Shown here: one piece after another, positions 7,856-16,640 of the stretch | How the letters are laid out: the number at the start of each line of letters is the position of its first letter | Position numbering within the stretch: position 1 is the first letter of the stretch | From: an uncultured Bacilli bacterium | GTDB lineage: Bacteria; Bacillota_I; Bacilli_A; RFN20; CAG-631 | Assembly: GCA_947626825.1 (NCBI GenBank) | Contig: CANQTM010000002.1 | Coordinates: forward strand, 1 to 64,000 | Direction: 5' to 3' | DNA length: 64,000 bases | Notes under the pieces: generated by a model | Databases searched by the model: none | The model's input: the letters and a program-made list of their open reading frames with translations, nothing else | What the model was told of the DNA's origin: nothing | Program-made: the position numbers and the translations under genes

Positions 7856-9775
7856 ATGAAAAAGAATAATTTATTTTTAGCTTTAACAGTTGTATTATCT
7901 TTTCTAAGTGGTTGTAATAATGCAAATATTTCTTCATCAGATTCTAATGTTTCTACTCCAACAAGTGAATCGACACCTTCACTTGTTCCTGTTACTAAAG
8001 ATGTTTCTTATATATATAACACTTTAGTTTCTATTGGCGAATTATCAAATTATACTTTGACTTATAAATTAAATGATCAAACATATCAAGATATTTACAA
8101 TGAAAATTATGTTTATTATGGATATGGCAAAAATGGTGGTATCTTAGTTGATAGTTATAATCAAGAAGAATATCCTGGGAAATTGTTATATCAATATGAA
8201 ATTGATGATCAAAATGTAGTTCATTTCTTAAGTGCCTTATTAGATGATGAATCAAAACCTGTAGATAATACAGAAATATTTGATTTTATGATGCTAATCA
8301 ATGATGAAAGATATGATATAAATCAAGATGATATTGTTGATGATGGCAATGGCATGTTTTATAGTGATGATAAAAACTTAATTTTGGTTTTAGCAACAGT
8401 GCTTGGCTATTATGAATATGCCGTTTATGATTTATTTGATAGAGTGATTTTTGATATTGCTGATAATGGCGATTTAACTTTCACTTTGCAAATGTATTCA
8501 ACAGATGGAAATTTAGTTTTAGAAGATGTTGATTCAGGTACTTTTAGTAATGTTGGTACTTCAAAAATTGCCATTATGGAAGAATTTTATAAATCATACA
8601 AATTACCTGAAGTTAAAATACAAGATCAAATGATATCAGATTTATTAAATAATGTTGTATCAACTCATTCTGAAGTTACACTTTATTATGGTGATGATGA
8701 ACCAACAATCATAGGTACTAGTGATGTAGATATCAACAATAAATATTTAAAAGTATCTTCAACTGATTTACAAAACAATGCTACTTCGACATCTATTTAT
8801 AAAGAAGATAATGGTAAAGCAGTTTTATGTGGCCTTGATGCTTTCAATAAACCAACAACAATAAGTTATGATGATATAAATTGGGACGAATTAAATTGGC
8901 CAAAAGAAAATATTGATGTAAATGCAATTCGTAAAACTGATAACAATATGTATCATTATTTTGGATTATATGCTGATGCATTAAGCTATTCACTTACATA
9001 TTTAAGTTTAGATACAGTTAAATCGATAGATTTTGAAGTTGAAAATAATAAATTAAGTAAAATGTATGTAGAATTTTCTGAAACTTTAGATGAAGATACT
9101 AATACAGTTTATCATTATTCTATGGTTACAAGTTTTGAAAATATTAGAACAGTTACTGAACCAGCACCACATTCAGTTGATACTAATGAAAATAATCAAA
9201 TAAAAGCAAGCTTTGATCATTTAACAGCTGGTAATAGATTTCGTGTAACATCTTATGATTTTGATTATTATACACAATCAAAATATGTTACAACAGTTGT
9301 AGATAATATTATATTTGTTGAAGAAACAACAGATGCTGGAACAGTATCTTATGGCTGGGTAGAAAAAAATGGAAAAGTTATTCCATTTAGAGTTGAAAGA
9401 AATAATACATTATCTGTTATTGGACCTTGTGTTGAAGGTGATACATTAGATAATCATATTGATTTTAAATTATCACCTGAAATATTTACAATAAAACAAG
9501 GCGATGATTTACGTTATGTTCCTAAAGCCAATTTGATAGGAATAGAAAATTATATTTTTGAAAGTCCATATAAAGAAGGAATGATTCCTGATTCACTTTC
9601 AATGATTGTTAATGATAATGGATATATTACAAGAATGGTTTATCGTTATGAGGTTGAACTTATTAATGGGCAAACGATTAACGGTACTTCATTTATTGAT
9701 ATTGATCAATATAATACTGCTAAATTAACAAATGCGATGACAACAGCTATTAATAATTTAGAACCATTAGAATAA
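7856..9775 (+). CDS. Large lipoprotein, paralogue of the preceding gene
   Basis: A 639-residue lipoprotein. The start is ATG 7856, after the SD gaggga; the frame could be extended to TTG 7838 but that codon lies in the SD region. Lipobox LSGC (Cys20) is followed by a short Ser/Thr/Pro linker. The body aligns by eye with the preceding protein: FYSDDKNLILVLATVLGYYEYA, LEDVDSGTF, IIGTSDVDI, YHYFG, ASFDHLTAGNRF, GYITRM. It lacks the C-terminal ~120 residues of that protein. The gene begins 23 bases after its neighbour's stop. Tandem duplication followed by divergence is the simplest origin. Surface role inferred; no enzyme motif. Confidence 0.72.
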   Translation: MKKNNLFLALTVVLSFLSGCNNANISSSDSNVSTPTSESTPSLVPVTKDVSYIYNTLVSIGELSNYTLTYKLNDQTYQDIYNENYVYYGYGKNGGILVDSYNQEEYPGKLLYQYEIDDQNVVHFLSALLDDESKPVDNTEIFDFMMLINDERYDINQDDIVDDGNGMFYSDDKNLILVLATVLGYYEYAVYDLFDRVIFDIADNGDLTFTLQMYSTDGNLVLEDVDSGTFSNVGTSKIAIMEEFYKSYKLPEVKIQDQMISDLLNNVVSTHSEVTLYYGDDEPTIIGTSDVDINNKYLKVSSTDLQNNATSTSIYKEDNGKAVLCGLDAFNKPTTISYDDINWDELNWPKENIDVNAIRKTDNNMYHYFGLYADALSYSLTYLSLDTVKSIDFEVENNKLSKMYVEFSETLDEDTNTVYHYSMVTSFENIRTVTEPAPHSVDTNENNQIKASFDHLTAGNRFRVTSYDFDYYTQSKYVTTVVDNIIFVEETTDAGTVSYGWVEKNGKVIPFRVERNNTLSVIGPCVEGDTLDNHIDFKLSPEIFTIKQGDDLRYVPKANLIGIENYIFESPYKEGMIPDSLSMIVNDNGYITRMVYRYEVELINGQTINGTSFIDIDQYNTAKLTNAMTTAINNLEPLE

Positions 9776-9798
9776 ATTTAAAAGAAAGGAAACAAAAT

Positions 9799-12357
9799 AT
9801 GTTAAAGAAATTTAAATTGTTTAGTACTTTTGCAATTTTGAGTTTAGGATTATTTGCATGTAATAATGAATTGACATCAGAAAGTCTTTCATCACAATCT
9901 AGCAATAGTTTGCAAACAAGTAGCAGTACGCCAAGTAGTACAAGTACACCAACAAGTAGCAGCACACCAAGCAGTACAAGTACATCAACAAGTAGCAGTA
10001 CACCAAGCAGTACAAGTACATCAACAAGTAGCAGTACACCAAGTAGTACAAGTACACCAAGTTCATCTGAAACGCCTGAAATCACTCCAAATGACATTGA
10101 AATCATTGTTGATTCAAATTTGTTATCAACTGATGATGAAGTAGATGTTGCTGGTGAAACAGTTTCAATAACAAAATATATTTTAAAAACAAATAGTCAA
10201 ACAACTTTAGAAGTTAATTTGTTACCAGTTGATAGTGTTGGTGTTGTTGAATATACAGTTGAAGCAGGAAAAGAAAAATATCTTGAAGTAACAAATGAAG
10301 GTGTTGTCAGTTCATTAGACAAATCATATCTTAGAGTTAAAGTTACTGTATCAGTTAAAGATTTAGATTTATCTAAAGATATTTATTTTGAAATATTAGA
10401 TGATAGTGCTTATTATTATCAAGAAGTATTATCATTTGAAGAAAATACAAAAAATGCTTCTGAGCAAAGCGCTGTTAAAGAAGAAGCAATTTATACAAGT
10501 AAATCAGGTAGTGTAAGAACAACTACAGCAGAAATTTATCTAGATGAATTGCATGAAACACAAATAAATGAACCATCATCATCATCTGATTATTATCGAG
10601 TTAGAAAAATTGAAAATGATGTTTATTATCAAGTTAAATATGATAAAGACAAAACAAATGTTACAGATTTTACATCAGTTAATTTAACAAATGATAATCG
10701 TAACGAATATGAAATAGCTACTAATGGCGTATATTTAAATAGCGTATATGGTTTTTATAATATTCTTTTTGATGCAAATAATGGATTTTTAACAAAATAT
10801 TTATCTAATCAAAATCTAACAGTTACTAAAGATAGTAATGTTTATACATTAACTTCAAATTATTGTGAAAGTAGTGATTATTTTGATAACTATTATGCAA
10901 ATGTAATTACTTTAACAGTTGATAATAATGTTATTGTAAGTGCTAAATTAGTAACAAAACAATATTATGATGATCCATCAGATCCTGAAAATGTTGATAT
11001 TACACCAGCAAATGAAAATCAATATGAAGCAAAAATGACATTAGGTACTAAAACAAATGTTAGTAATTCATTAGATATTTCTTCATTATATTATTCATCA
11101 TTTTCTGTTTCATTTAATAGTGAAAGTTTTTATGTAGGTGATTCTTATAGTTTTACTATAACATCATCTACACCAAATACAGCTTCAAATAAAGTTGACA
11201 CAATTAAAATTGTTAGTGTTGCAGATGTTGAAGGAGAAAATGTTTTACAAATTAATAATTCAGCAGATGGTTTTAAAGTAAACGCTAAAGGTAAAGCAAC
11301 AATAACAATAGCTTCTAAAAATTTCACTTTACCAATAGAAATAACTACACAATATAAAGCAATAACAAGTTTAGAAGTTAATCCTAGCACAACTTCAACA
11401 ACATTAAAACCAGGACAAAATGTTAATTTTAAAGCTAATGTTTATCCAACTAAAGGCATTGAAACAGGTAAAGTAACAGCCACAATTACTGATGGTATTG
11501 AATATGCCGAATTAACATGTAATAATGAAACAAATCAAGATGATTACACATTGCATATTAAAGATAATGCAGTTGATAAAGCAACAGTTACTGTTAAGTT
11601 TACAACAGTAGCATTAAATAGTAATAATGAGCCATTTACTCAATCATTTACATATACAATTAATGTTCCTGTAGTTGATTCAACTCTTGATGCTGCATTA
11701 AAAGAATGGTTAGTGGCTTCAGATTTCACATTAAATACTGATGTTTCTTATGATTATGGAATGTTATCATTTAATGATGATGGAACAGGATTTCTTATTG
11801 AATATTTTGATGATGTTGATTTAAGTTTTAATTGGGATGTATTAGGCGGAGAAATTCAAATATCTGATGTTGAAGATAATTATAATTCTTATTATACTAA
11901 TGACATTACGTCTATGGAATTAGTAGATAACAATATTATTCGCGTTAATATAGTAAATTCATATTCTTCAGATGAAACTAGCACTTTAGAATATATTACA
12001 GAAACACCTTTTGAAGGAAACACTAGTGGTGGTTCTGATGAAGAAATAAATCCTGAAGATAAAAAGATTATTGATTATTTAGTTTCATCAATTTGGGATG
12101 ATTATAGTGGTGGAACATTAATCTTTAATGAAAATGGAACTGCAGAAGTAACTGTATATTGGTATTCATTTACATTTGAGTGGGTTGTACAAGATCGAGA
12201 ACTTATTATTTCAAGTTATCATGATGTAGATGAAATGGATACAACTTTGGAATTATCTGAATTTGTATTAAGTTCTAACCCTGATGAAACCTATATTACT
12301 TTTGTTGCTGATGATTTTTCAGAATCAACATTTTATACAGATAATATATTTGAATAA
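9799..12357 (+). CDS. Lipoprotein with STP-repeat stalk, Ig-like domain and tandem C-terminal beta domains
   Basis: An 852-residue lipoprotein with lipobox LFAC (Cys21). Residues ~25-90 are almost only Ser, Thr and Pro, encoded by a 36-bp tandem repeat. The central region carries an Ig-like (BIG2-type) stretch around SLEVNPSTTSTTLKPGQNV. The end carries two similar ~100-residue units, the first starting near ALKEWLVASDF and the second near KKIIDYLVSSIWDD; each has a pattern such as GTGFLIEYF or GTAEVTVYW followed by FNWDV or FEWVV, like small lipocalin-like beta domains. The SD aaagga precedes ATG 9799. It is the last gene of its run and meets a bidirectional terminator. Possible adhesin; function not shown. 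Confidence 0.72.
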   Translation: MLKKFKLFSTFAILSLGLFACNNELTSESLSSQSSNSLQTSSSTPSSTSTPTSSSTPSSTSTSTSSSTPSSTSTSTSSSTPSSTSTPSSSETPEITPNDIEIIVDSNLLSTDDEVDVAGETVSITKYILKTNSQTTLEVNLLPVDSVGVVEYTVEAGKEKYLEVTNEGVVSSLDKSYLRVKVTVSVKDLDLSKDIYFEILDDSAYYYQEVLSFEENTKNASEQSAVKEEAIYTSKSGSVRTTTAEIYLDELHETQINEPSSSSDYYRVRKIENDVYYQVKYDKDKTNVTDFTSVNLTNDNRNEYEIATNGVYLNSVYGFYNILFDANNGFLTKYLSNQNLTVTKDSNVYTLTSNYCESSDYFDNYYANVITLTVDNNVIVSAKLVTKQYYDDPSDPENVDITPANENQYEAKMTLGTKTNVSNSLDISSLYYSSFSVSFNSESFYVGDSYSFTITSSTPNTASNKVDTIKIVSVADVEGENVLQINNSADGFKVNAKGKATITIASKNFTLPIEITTQYKAITSLEVNPSTTSTTLKPGQNVNFKANVYPTKGIETGKVTATITDGIEYAELTCNNETNQDDYTLHIKDNAVDKATVTVKFTTVALNSNNEPFTQSFTYTINVPVVDSTLDAALKEWLVASDFTLNTDVSYDYGMLSFNDDGTGFLIEYFDDVDLSFNWDVLGGEIQISDVEDNYNSYYTNDITSMELVDNNIIRVNIVNSYSSDETSTLEYITETPFEGNTSGGSDEEINPEDKKIIDYLVSSIWDDYSGGTLIFNENGTAEVTVYWYSFTFEWVVQDRELIISSYHDVDEMDTTLELSEFVLSSNPDETYITFVADDFSESTFYTDNIFE
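9916..10059 (+). repeat. 36-bp tandem repeat, four copies, encoding a Ser/Thr/Pro stalk
   Basis: Copies begin at 9916, 9952, 9988 and 10024 with an exact 36-base period, each starting acaagtagcag and encoding 12 residues rich in Ser, Thr and Pro. The unit length is a multiple of three, so copy-number change by slippage would alter stalk length without a frameshift. Confidence 0.9.
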
Positions 12358-12375
12358 TTAGTTTTATAAATAATA

Positions 12376-12402
12376 AAAAGGTTGGCAATGTGCCAACTTT
12401 TA
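12376..12402. terminator. Bidirectional terminator between converging genes
   Basis: GTTGGCA (12381-12387) pairs with TGCCAAC (12391-12397) around a 3-base loop. It has A-rich sequence to the left and T-rich to the right, so it can end both the + strand lipoprotein operon and the - strand operon ending at 12400. Confidence 0.8.
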
Positions 12403-13389
12403 TTTTACGACATTTTCAGTAATTATTTGATTATTTTGATAACTTAATGCATTATCTAAAGTTGTTTTTGAAATGGCTTCTAAAGCTTCTTTTGTTAAAA
12501 AGCCTTGATGTGATGTTACAATTACATTTGGAAAAGATAATAATCTAGCAGCAGTTGAATGTTCTAAAATATCATCTTCAAGATTTTCAAAAACATAATC
12601 GCCTTCTTCTTCATAAACATCTAAAGCAACACCAAAGAATTTTTTATCGCGAATGCCTTTTATCAAATCATCTGTTTTAATTAGTCCACCTCTTGATGTA
12701 TTAACAAGGATAACACCATTTTTCATGATAGAAATTGTTTTTTCATTTATCATGTGGTAAGTTTCAGTAGTTAATGGACAATGCAATGATATTAAATCAG
12801 ATGTTTTCAATAATTCTTCTAAAGAAACATATTTTACGAAAGACAAATCTTTTTGAGGATATTTATCATATGCTAAAACATTCATTCCAAAGCCATGGCA
12901 AATTCTAGCCATAGCTTGGCCTATTTTACCAACTCCAATAATGCCAGCTTTTTTTTTATATAAATCTATACCCATTAAACCATTTAAGGAAAAATTGTTT
13001 TCTCTAACTTTAATATATGCTTTATGAATTCTTCGATTAATTGATAAAGCTAATGTCATTGCCATTTCAGCGACTGCTTCAGGAGAATAACTTGGGACTC
13101 TCATAACTAAAATATTAAATTTAGCACAAGCCTTTAAATCAACATTATTATAACCAGCACAACGAAGTAAAATTAATTTGATACCACAACTTGCTAAATT
13201 TGTAATGATTTCATTTGTTACATTACAATTAACAAAAACACAAATTGCATCATATCCATTAGCTAAATAAGCTGTTTGTGTATCCAATTCACTTTCAGTA
13301 AAAGTTATTTCTATTGTAGGGTAATTATTTAATTGTTCTTCAAATGATTCTTTATCATATTGTTTAGTGCCATAAAATAATATTTTCAT
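12400..13389 (-). CDS. ldhA: D-lactate dehydrogenase (2-hydroxyacid dehydrogenase family)
   Basis: A 329-residue cytosolic enzyme expected to reduce pyruvate to D-lactate with NADH, regenerating NAD+ in fermentation. The Rossmann motif GVGKIG is at 152-157 with Asp175 (AYDKYP) following strand 2, as in NAD-specific members. The catalytic set is Arg233 (NTSRGG), Glu262 (DVYEEEG) and His294 (TSHQGF). RCAGYNNVD (76-84) and the long DILEHSTAARLLSFPNV segment fit the D-LDH branch rather than phosphoglycerate or glycerate dehydrogenases. The start overlaps the upstream gene's stop (ATGA), so it is the distal gene of the housekeeping operon. Substrate is inferred from the branch-specific motifs. Confidence 0.88.
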   Translation of the reverse strand: MKILFYGTKQYDKESFEEQLNNYPTIEITFTESELDTQTAYLANGYDAICVFVNCNVTNEIITNLASCGIKLILLRCAGYNNVDLKACAKFNILVMRVPSYSPEAVAEMAMTLALSINRRIHKAYIKVRENNFSLNGLMGIDLYKKKAGIIGVGKIGQAMARICHGFGMNVLAYDKYPQKDLSFVKYVSLEELLKTSDLISLHCPLTTETYHMINEKTISIMKNGVILVNTSRGGLIKTDDLIKGIRDKKFFGVALDVYEEEGDYVFENLEDDILEHSTAARLLSFPNVIVTSHQGFLTKEALEAISKTTLDNALSYQNNQIITENVVK

Positions 13390-14072
13390 TGTGATTGTTC
13401 ATCCTCATTATTAGTTTTGGAAAATTTAATTATTTCTAATGATTTGATAGCACAAGGCATTTTTATTTGATTTTCATCTACTTTTTTTAAATTTTCCTTT
13501 GCTTTATTATAATTACCATTTACAAACAAAACCATACTATAAAATAAATTTATTATATTAAAAAATGTTGTATTTGCTTTTTTCCTTACATAGTCAATGG
13601 CTTGAAAATAATTATAATATTTTTCGATATTTTCATATTTTCCTAAAGAGAATTCATAACATGCTTTCCAATAATTTGCTGTTGGATAATAATCATATTT
13701 AGTAAAATTAGCAAAATATTGTTCCATTATTTCATGTTTATCTTTTCTTACATAACATAACATTTCAAGATATTCATAATAATATTTTCTTTCTTTTAAG
13801 AATAATCTTTTTTTAGTTTTTAAGTTTTTTATTTTTTCTAATAATTGGTCATATTGTTCATTATCAAGTAATGAATCAATTATTTTATTTTCTCTAATAC
13901 AAATAAAAGTTATTGTTAAAGTAATTATAAAAATAACTAAAATAATGGCTGCACCACATAATATTAATATTTTTTGTGTTAGGGCATCAATATTTAATTT
14001 TGATATGATAAAAATCATAATAATATCGACAATAAAAATCAATGCTAATATTTTTAAAGGACGATTTTTCAT
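13386..14072 (-). CDS. Two-TM membrane protein with helical (TPR-like) cytoplasmic domain
   Basis: A 228-residue protein with two hydrophobic segments (about 7-25 and 33-60). These are followed by a ~165-residue helical region rich in Lys, Tyr and Asn, with short paired helices (for example YWKACYEFSLGKYENIEKYY and FYSMVLFVNGNYNKAKENL) that look like degenerate tetratricopeptide repeats. It sits between rsmG (20 bases upstream) and ldhA (4-base overlap). I cannot assign a function; the layout suggests a membrane-anchored scaffold. It is a real gene judging by coupling on both sides and ordinary codon use. Confidence 0.65.
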   Translation of the reverse strand: MKNRPLKILALIFIVDIIMIFIISKLNIDALTQKILILCGAAIILVIFIITLTITFICIRENKIIDSLLDNEQYDQLLEKIKNLKTKKRLFLKERKYYYEYLEMLCYVRKDKHEIMEQYFANFTKYDYYPTANYWKACYEFSLGKYENIEKYYNYFQAIDYVRKKANTTFFNIINLFYSMVLFVNGNYNKAKENLKKVDENQIKMPCAIKSLEIIKFSKTNNEDEQSQ

Positions 14073-14092
14073 TGCTCATAGTCTCCTTATAA

Positions 14093-14767
14093 TTACAATG
14101 GGTTATGTTTAATTTGGCTATACATTCTTGGGTATTTTTTATTAGTTTTAGATATTTTTATAAAATCAAGATTTGAATATTCATCTTGATAATTTAAAAC
14201 AAAATTACATTCTTTTAAAGCATTTTGAGCTTGATTTAATTCTTCATTGGCTTTATTGCCCTTCATAGCAATAAAATGACCATTTACTTTAACAATTTGA
14301 CAAACTAATTCAATTAATATATTTAATTTTGCTACAGCTCTAGCACTTACAACATCAAATTTTTCTTGATATTCTTTAGGAACATCTTCTACTCTTTTGG
14401 TTATTAAAGTAACATCAGTTAAAGATAATTTTTCAATAACAATTTTTAAAAAATTCATTCTTTTATTTAAAGGATCAATAATAGTTAATTTCATTTTAGG
14501 AAAAACAATTTTTAAAGGTATTGATGGAAAACCAGCTCCAGCACCAACATCACAAAAATTAATATCATCAAAATTATGATTAAAAGCTAAAAGCAATGAA
14601 TCATAAAAATGGCGTTCATAAATTTGTTCATTGGGTGTTGCTGTTAAATCAATTACTTTATTATATTCCACTATTAAATCATAATATGTTTGAAATTGAT
14701 TTAACATATTATTTGTTAATAATATTCCTTTTTTTTCTAATTGTTCTTTAAATGTGAATTTATCCAT
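14093..14767 (-). CDS. rsmG: 16S rRNA (guanine-527-N7)-methyltransferase
   Basis: A 224-residue RsmG (GidB), which methylates N7 of G527 in 16S rRNA using S-adenosylmethionine; loss gives low-level streptomycin resistance in other bacteria. ERHFYDSL (51-58) and the SAM-binding loop DVGAGAGFPSIPL (73-85) are diagnostic, followed by VVSARAVAKL. Length is normal. The start is 2 bases after the mnmG stop, the classical gidA-gidB pairing. The C-terminus (KKYPRMYSQIKHNPL) is the usual family ending. Confidence 0.95.
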   Translation of the reverse strand: MDKFTFKEQLEKKGILLTNNMLNQFQTYYDLIVEYNKVIDLTATPNEQIYERHFYDSLLLAFNHNFDDINFCDVGAGAGFPSIPLKIVFPKMKLTIIDPLNKRMNFLKIVIEKLSLTDVTLITKRVEDVPKEYQEKFDVVSARAVAKLNILIELVCQIVKVNGHFIAMKGNKANEELNQAQNALKECNFVLNYQDEYSNLDFIKISKTNKKYPRMYSQIKHNPL

Positions 14768-14769
14768 AA

Positions 14770-16626
14770 TTATCTTAGTTTTAAATATATCATTAATACA
14801 CTAATATCAGCTGGATTAACACCTGATATTCTAGATGCTTGACCAATTGTTTCAGGTCTTATTTCTTTAAGCTTTTGTCGAGCTTCTGTAGCTAAGTGGG
14901 GAATTTCATCATAATTGATATCATTAGGTATTTTATGTTGTTCAAGTCTATTTTGTTCTTTGGCTTCTTTTTCTTGCTTTTTTAGATATCCTTCATATTT
15001 TATTTGAATTTCAACTTCGTTTATAACATCTTTTGTGTAACGATTTAGTTTTTCATAAAAAGGAACTAAATCAATTAAATTAATATTAGGTCTTTTAACA
15101 AGATCTTTTAAAGTCATACCAGTGATATTATCATTGTAACCTTTTTTAATTATATAGTCAGTTTGATTATCATCTTTAATGACTTTAGTTTGTTCAAGTT
15201 CTTTTATTAAAATAGCAATATCATTTTCTTTTAAAACAAAATTATCATATCTTTCTTTTTTAACCAAGCCCACATCATAACCATATTTACATAAACGCAA
15301 ATCAGCATTATCGTGTCTTAAAAGCAAACGATATTCCGATCTTGATGTTAATAATCTATATGGCTCATTTGTACCTTTAGTAACTAAATCATCAATCATA
15401 AGGCCAATATAAGATTCATTTCTTTTTAAAATTAATGGTTCTTTATTTAATATTTTACGAGTTGCATTAATTCCAGCTATGATTCCTTGCCCTGCTGCTT
15501 CTTCATAACCTGAAGTGCCATTGATTTGACCTGCAGTAAATAAATTTTCAATTAGTTTTGTTTCTAATGATAATTTAAGTTGTGTTGGATAAATAGCATC
15601 ATATTCAATAGCATAAGCATAATGAATAAATTTGGCATTTTCAAGACCTGGTAAAGAATAAACCATTATTTCTTGAATTTTAGGTGGCATTGATGTTGAA
15701 AAACCTTGAATATAAACAGAATCATTATTTGCAGATTCTGGTTCAAGAAATAGTTGATGGCGTTCTTTGTCATTAAAACGAACAATTTTATCTTCAATTG
15801 ATGGACAATATCTAGGGCCTCTTCCTTTAACATTACCAGAATACATGGCTGATTCAAGCAAATTATCTTCAATGATTTTTTTTGTTTCTAAAGTTGTATG
15901 AATCAAATAACATGGTAATTGTTTATCAAAAGGTATAAAATCTTTAGTTTGATAAGAAAAAGACAAATCTTCATTAGTTCCAAGTTGTAATTCAGCTTTA
16001 GAATAATCTATACTACTACCATAAATTCTTGGTGGTGTGCCTGTTTTTAAACGTAAAATTTTAAATCCTAAACTTGCCAAATATGGTGATAAACCTAAAG
16101 CAGATCTTTGACCAAATGGGCCTGATATTTTTGATTCATGACCGACTAAAATAGTCGCTTGTAAATATGTTCCTGTTGTTAAAATGGTTGTTTTACTATA
16201 AATTTCTTTATTGTCTTCAGTTATAACTCCTAAACATTTATGATCTTCAATAATTAATTTTTGAACCATTGTTTCTATTATTGTCACATTTGGTTCATTA
16301 AGTAAGACATCTTGCATATATTTTGGATATTTTAATTTATCAATTTGAGCTCTAAGACATTGAACACCAGGCCCTTTAGCAGTATTTAACATTTTCATTT
16401 GCAAATATGTATGGTCTGTTGTTATACCCATTTGACCGCCTAATGCATCTATTTCACGCACAACAACTCCTTTTGCAGGTCCACCAATTGATGGATTACA
16501 AGGAGTTTGTCCAATATTATTAATATCTAATGTTAATAAGCATACTTTAAAACCTATTCTAGCAGCAGCTAAACAGGCTTCAATTCCAGCATGTCCACCA
16601 CCAACAACAATAACATCAAAATTCAT
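14770..16626 (-). CDS. mnmG: tRNA uridine-34 carboxymethylaminomethyl modification enzyme
   Basis: A 618-residue MnmG (GidA), the FAD-dependent partner of MnmE that modifies U34 of certain tRNAs. The FAD motif VVGGGHAGIEA is at 7-17, CNPSIGGPAKG follows near residue 43, and NGTSGYEEAAGQGIIAGINA forms the second family signature. The C-terminal helical domain ends with SRISGVNPADISVLMIYL. The start lies 14 bases after the proS stop with only a weak SD, so translation may depend on coupling. mnmE is not in this window. Confidence 0.96.
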   Translation of the reverse strand: MNFDVIVVGGGHAGIEACLAAARIGFKVCLLTLDINNIGQTPCNPSIGGPAKGVVVREIDALGGQMGITTDHTYLQMKMLNTAKGPGVQCLRAQIDKLKYPKYMQDVLLNEPNVTIIETMVQKLIIEDHKCLGVITEDNKEIYSKTTILTTGTYLQATILVGHESKISGPFGQRSALGLSPYLASLGFKILRLKTGTPPRIYGSSIDYSKAELQLGTNEDLSFSYQTKDFIPFDKQLPCYLIHTTLETKKIIEDNLLESAMYSGNVKGRGPRYCPSIEDKIVRFNDKERHQLFLEPESANNDSVYIQGFSTSMPPKIQEIMVYSLPGLENAKFIHYAYAIEYDAIYPTQLKLSLETKLIENLFTAGQINGTSGYEEAAGQGIIAGINATRKILNKEPLILKRNESYIGLMIDDLVTKGTNEPYRLLTSRSEYRLLLRHDNADLRLCKYGYDVGLVKKERYDNFVLKENDIAILIKELEQTKVIKDDNQTDYIIKKGYNDNITGMTLKDLVKRPNINLIDLVPFYEKLNRYTKDVINEVEIQIKYEGYLKKQEKEAKEQNRLEQHKIPNDINYDEIPHLATEARQKLKEIRPETIGQASRISGVNPADISVLMIYLKLR

Positions 16627-16640
16627 CTAATCACGCTTTC

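Noticed and set aside
7838..7856. TTG start for the lipoprotein at 7856
   Set aside because: The TTG directly precedes and the added codons span the SD gaggga; ATG 7856 gives the normal signal peptide.
9750..10106. 118-residue Val/Leu repeat frame antisense to the lipoprotein stalk
   Set aside because: It arises by reading the 36-bp Ser/Thr/Pro repeat backwards; no start signals.
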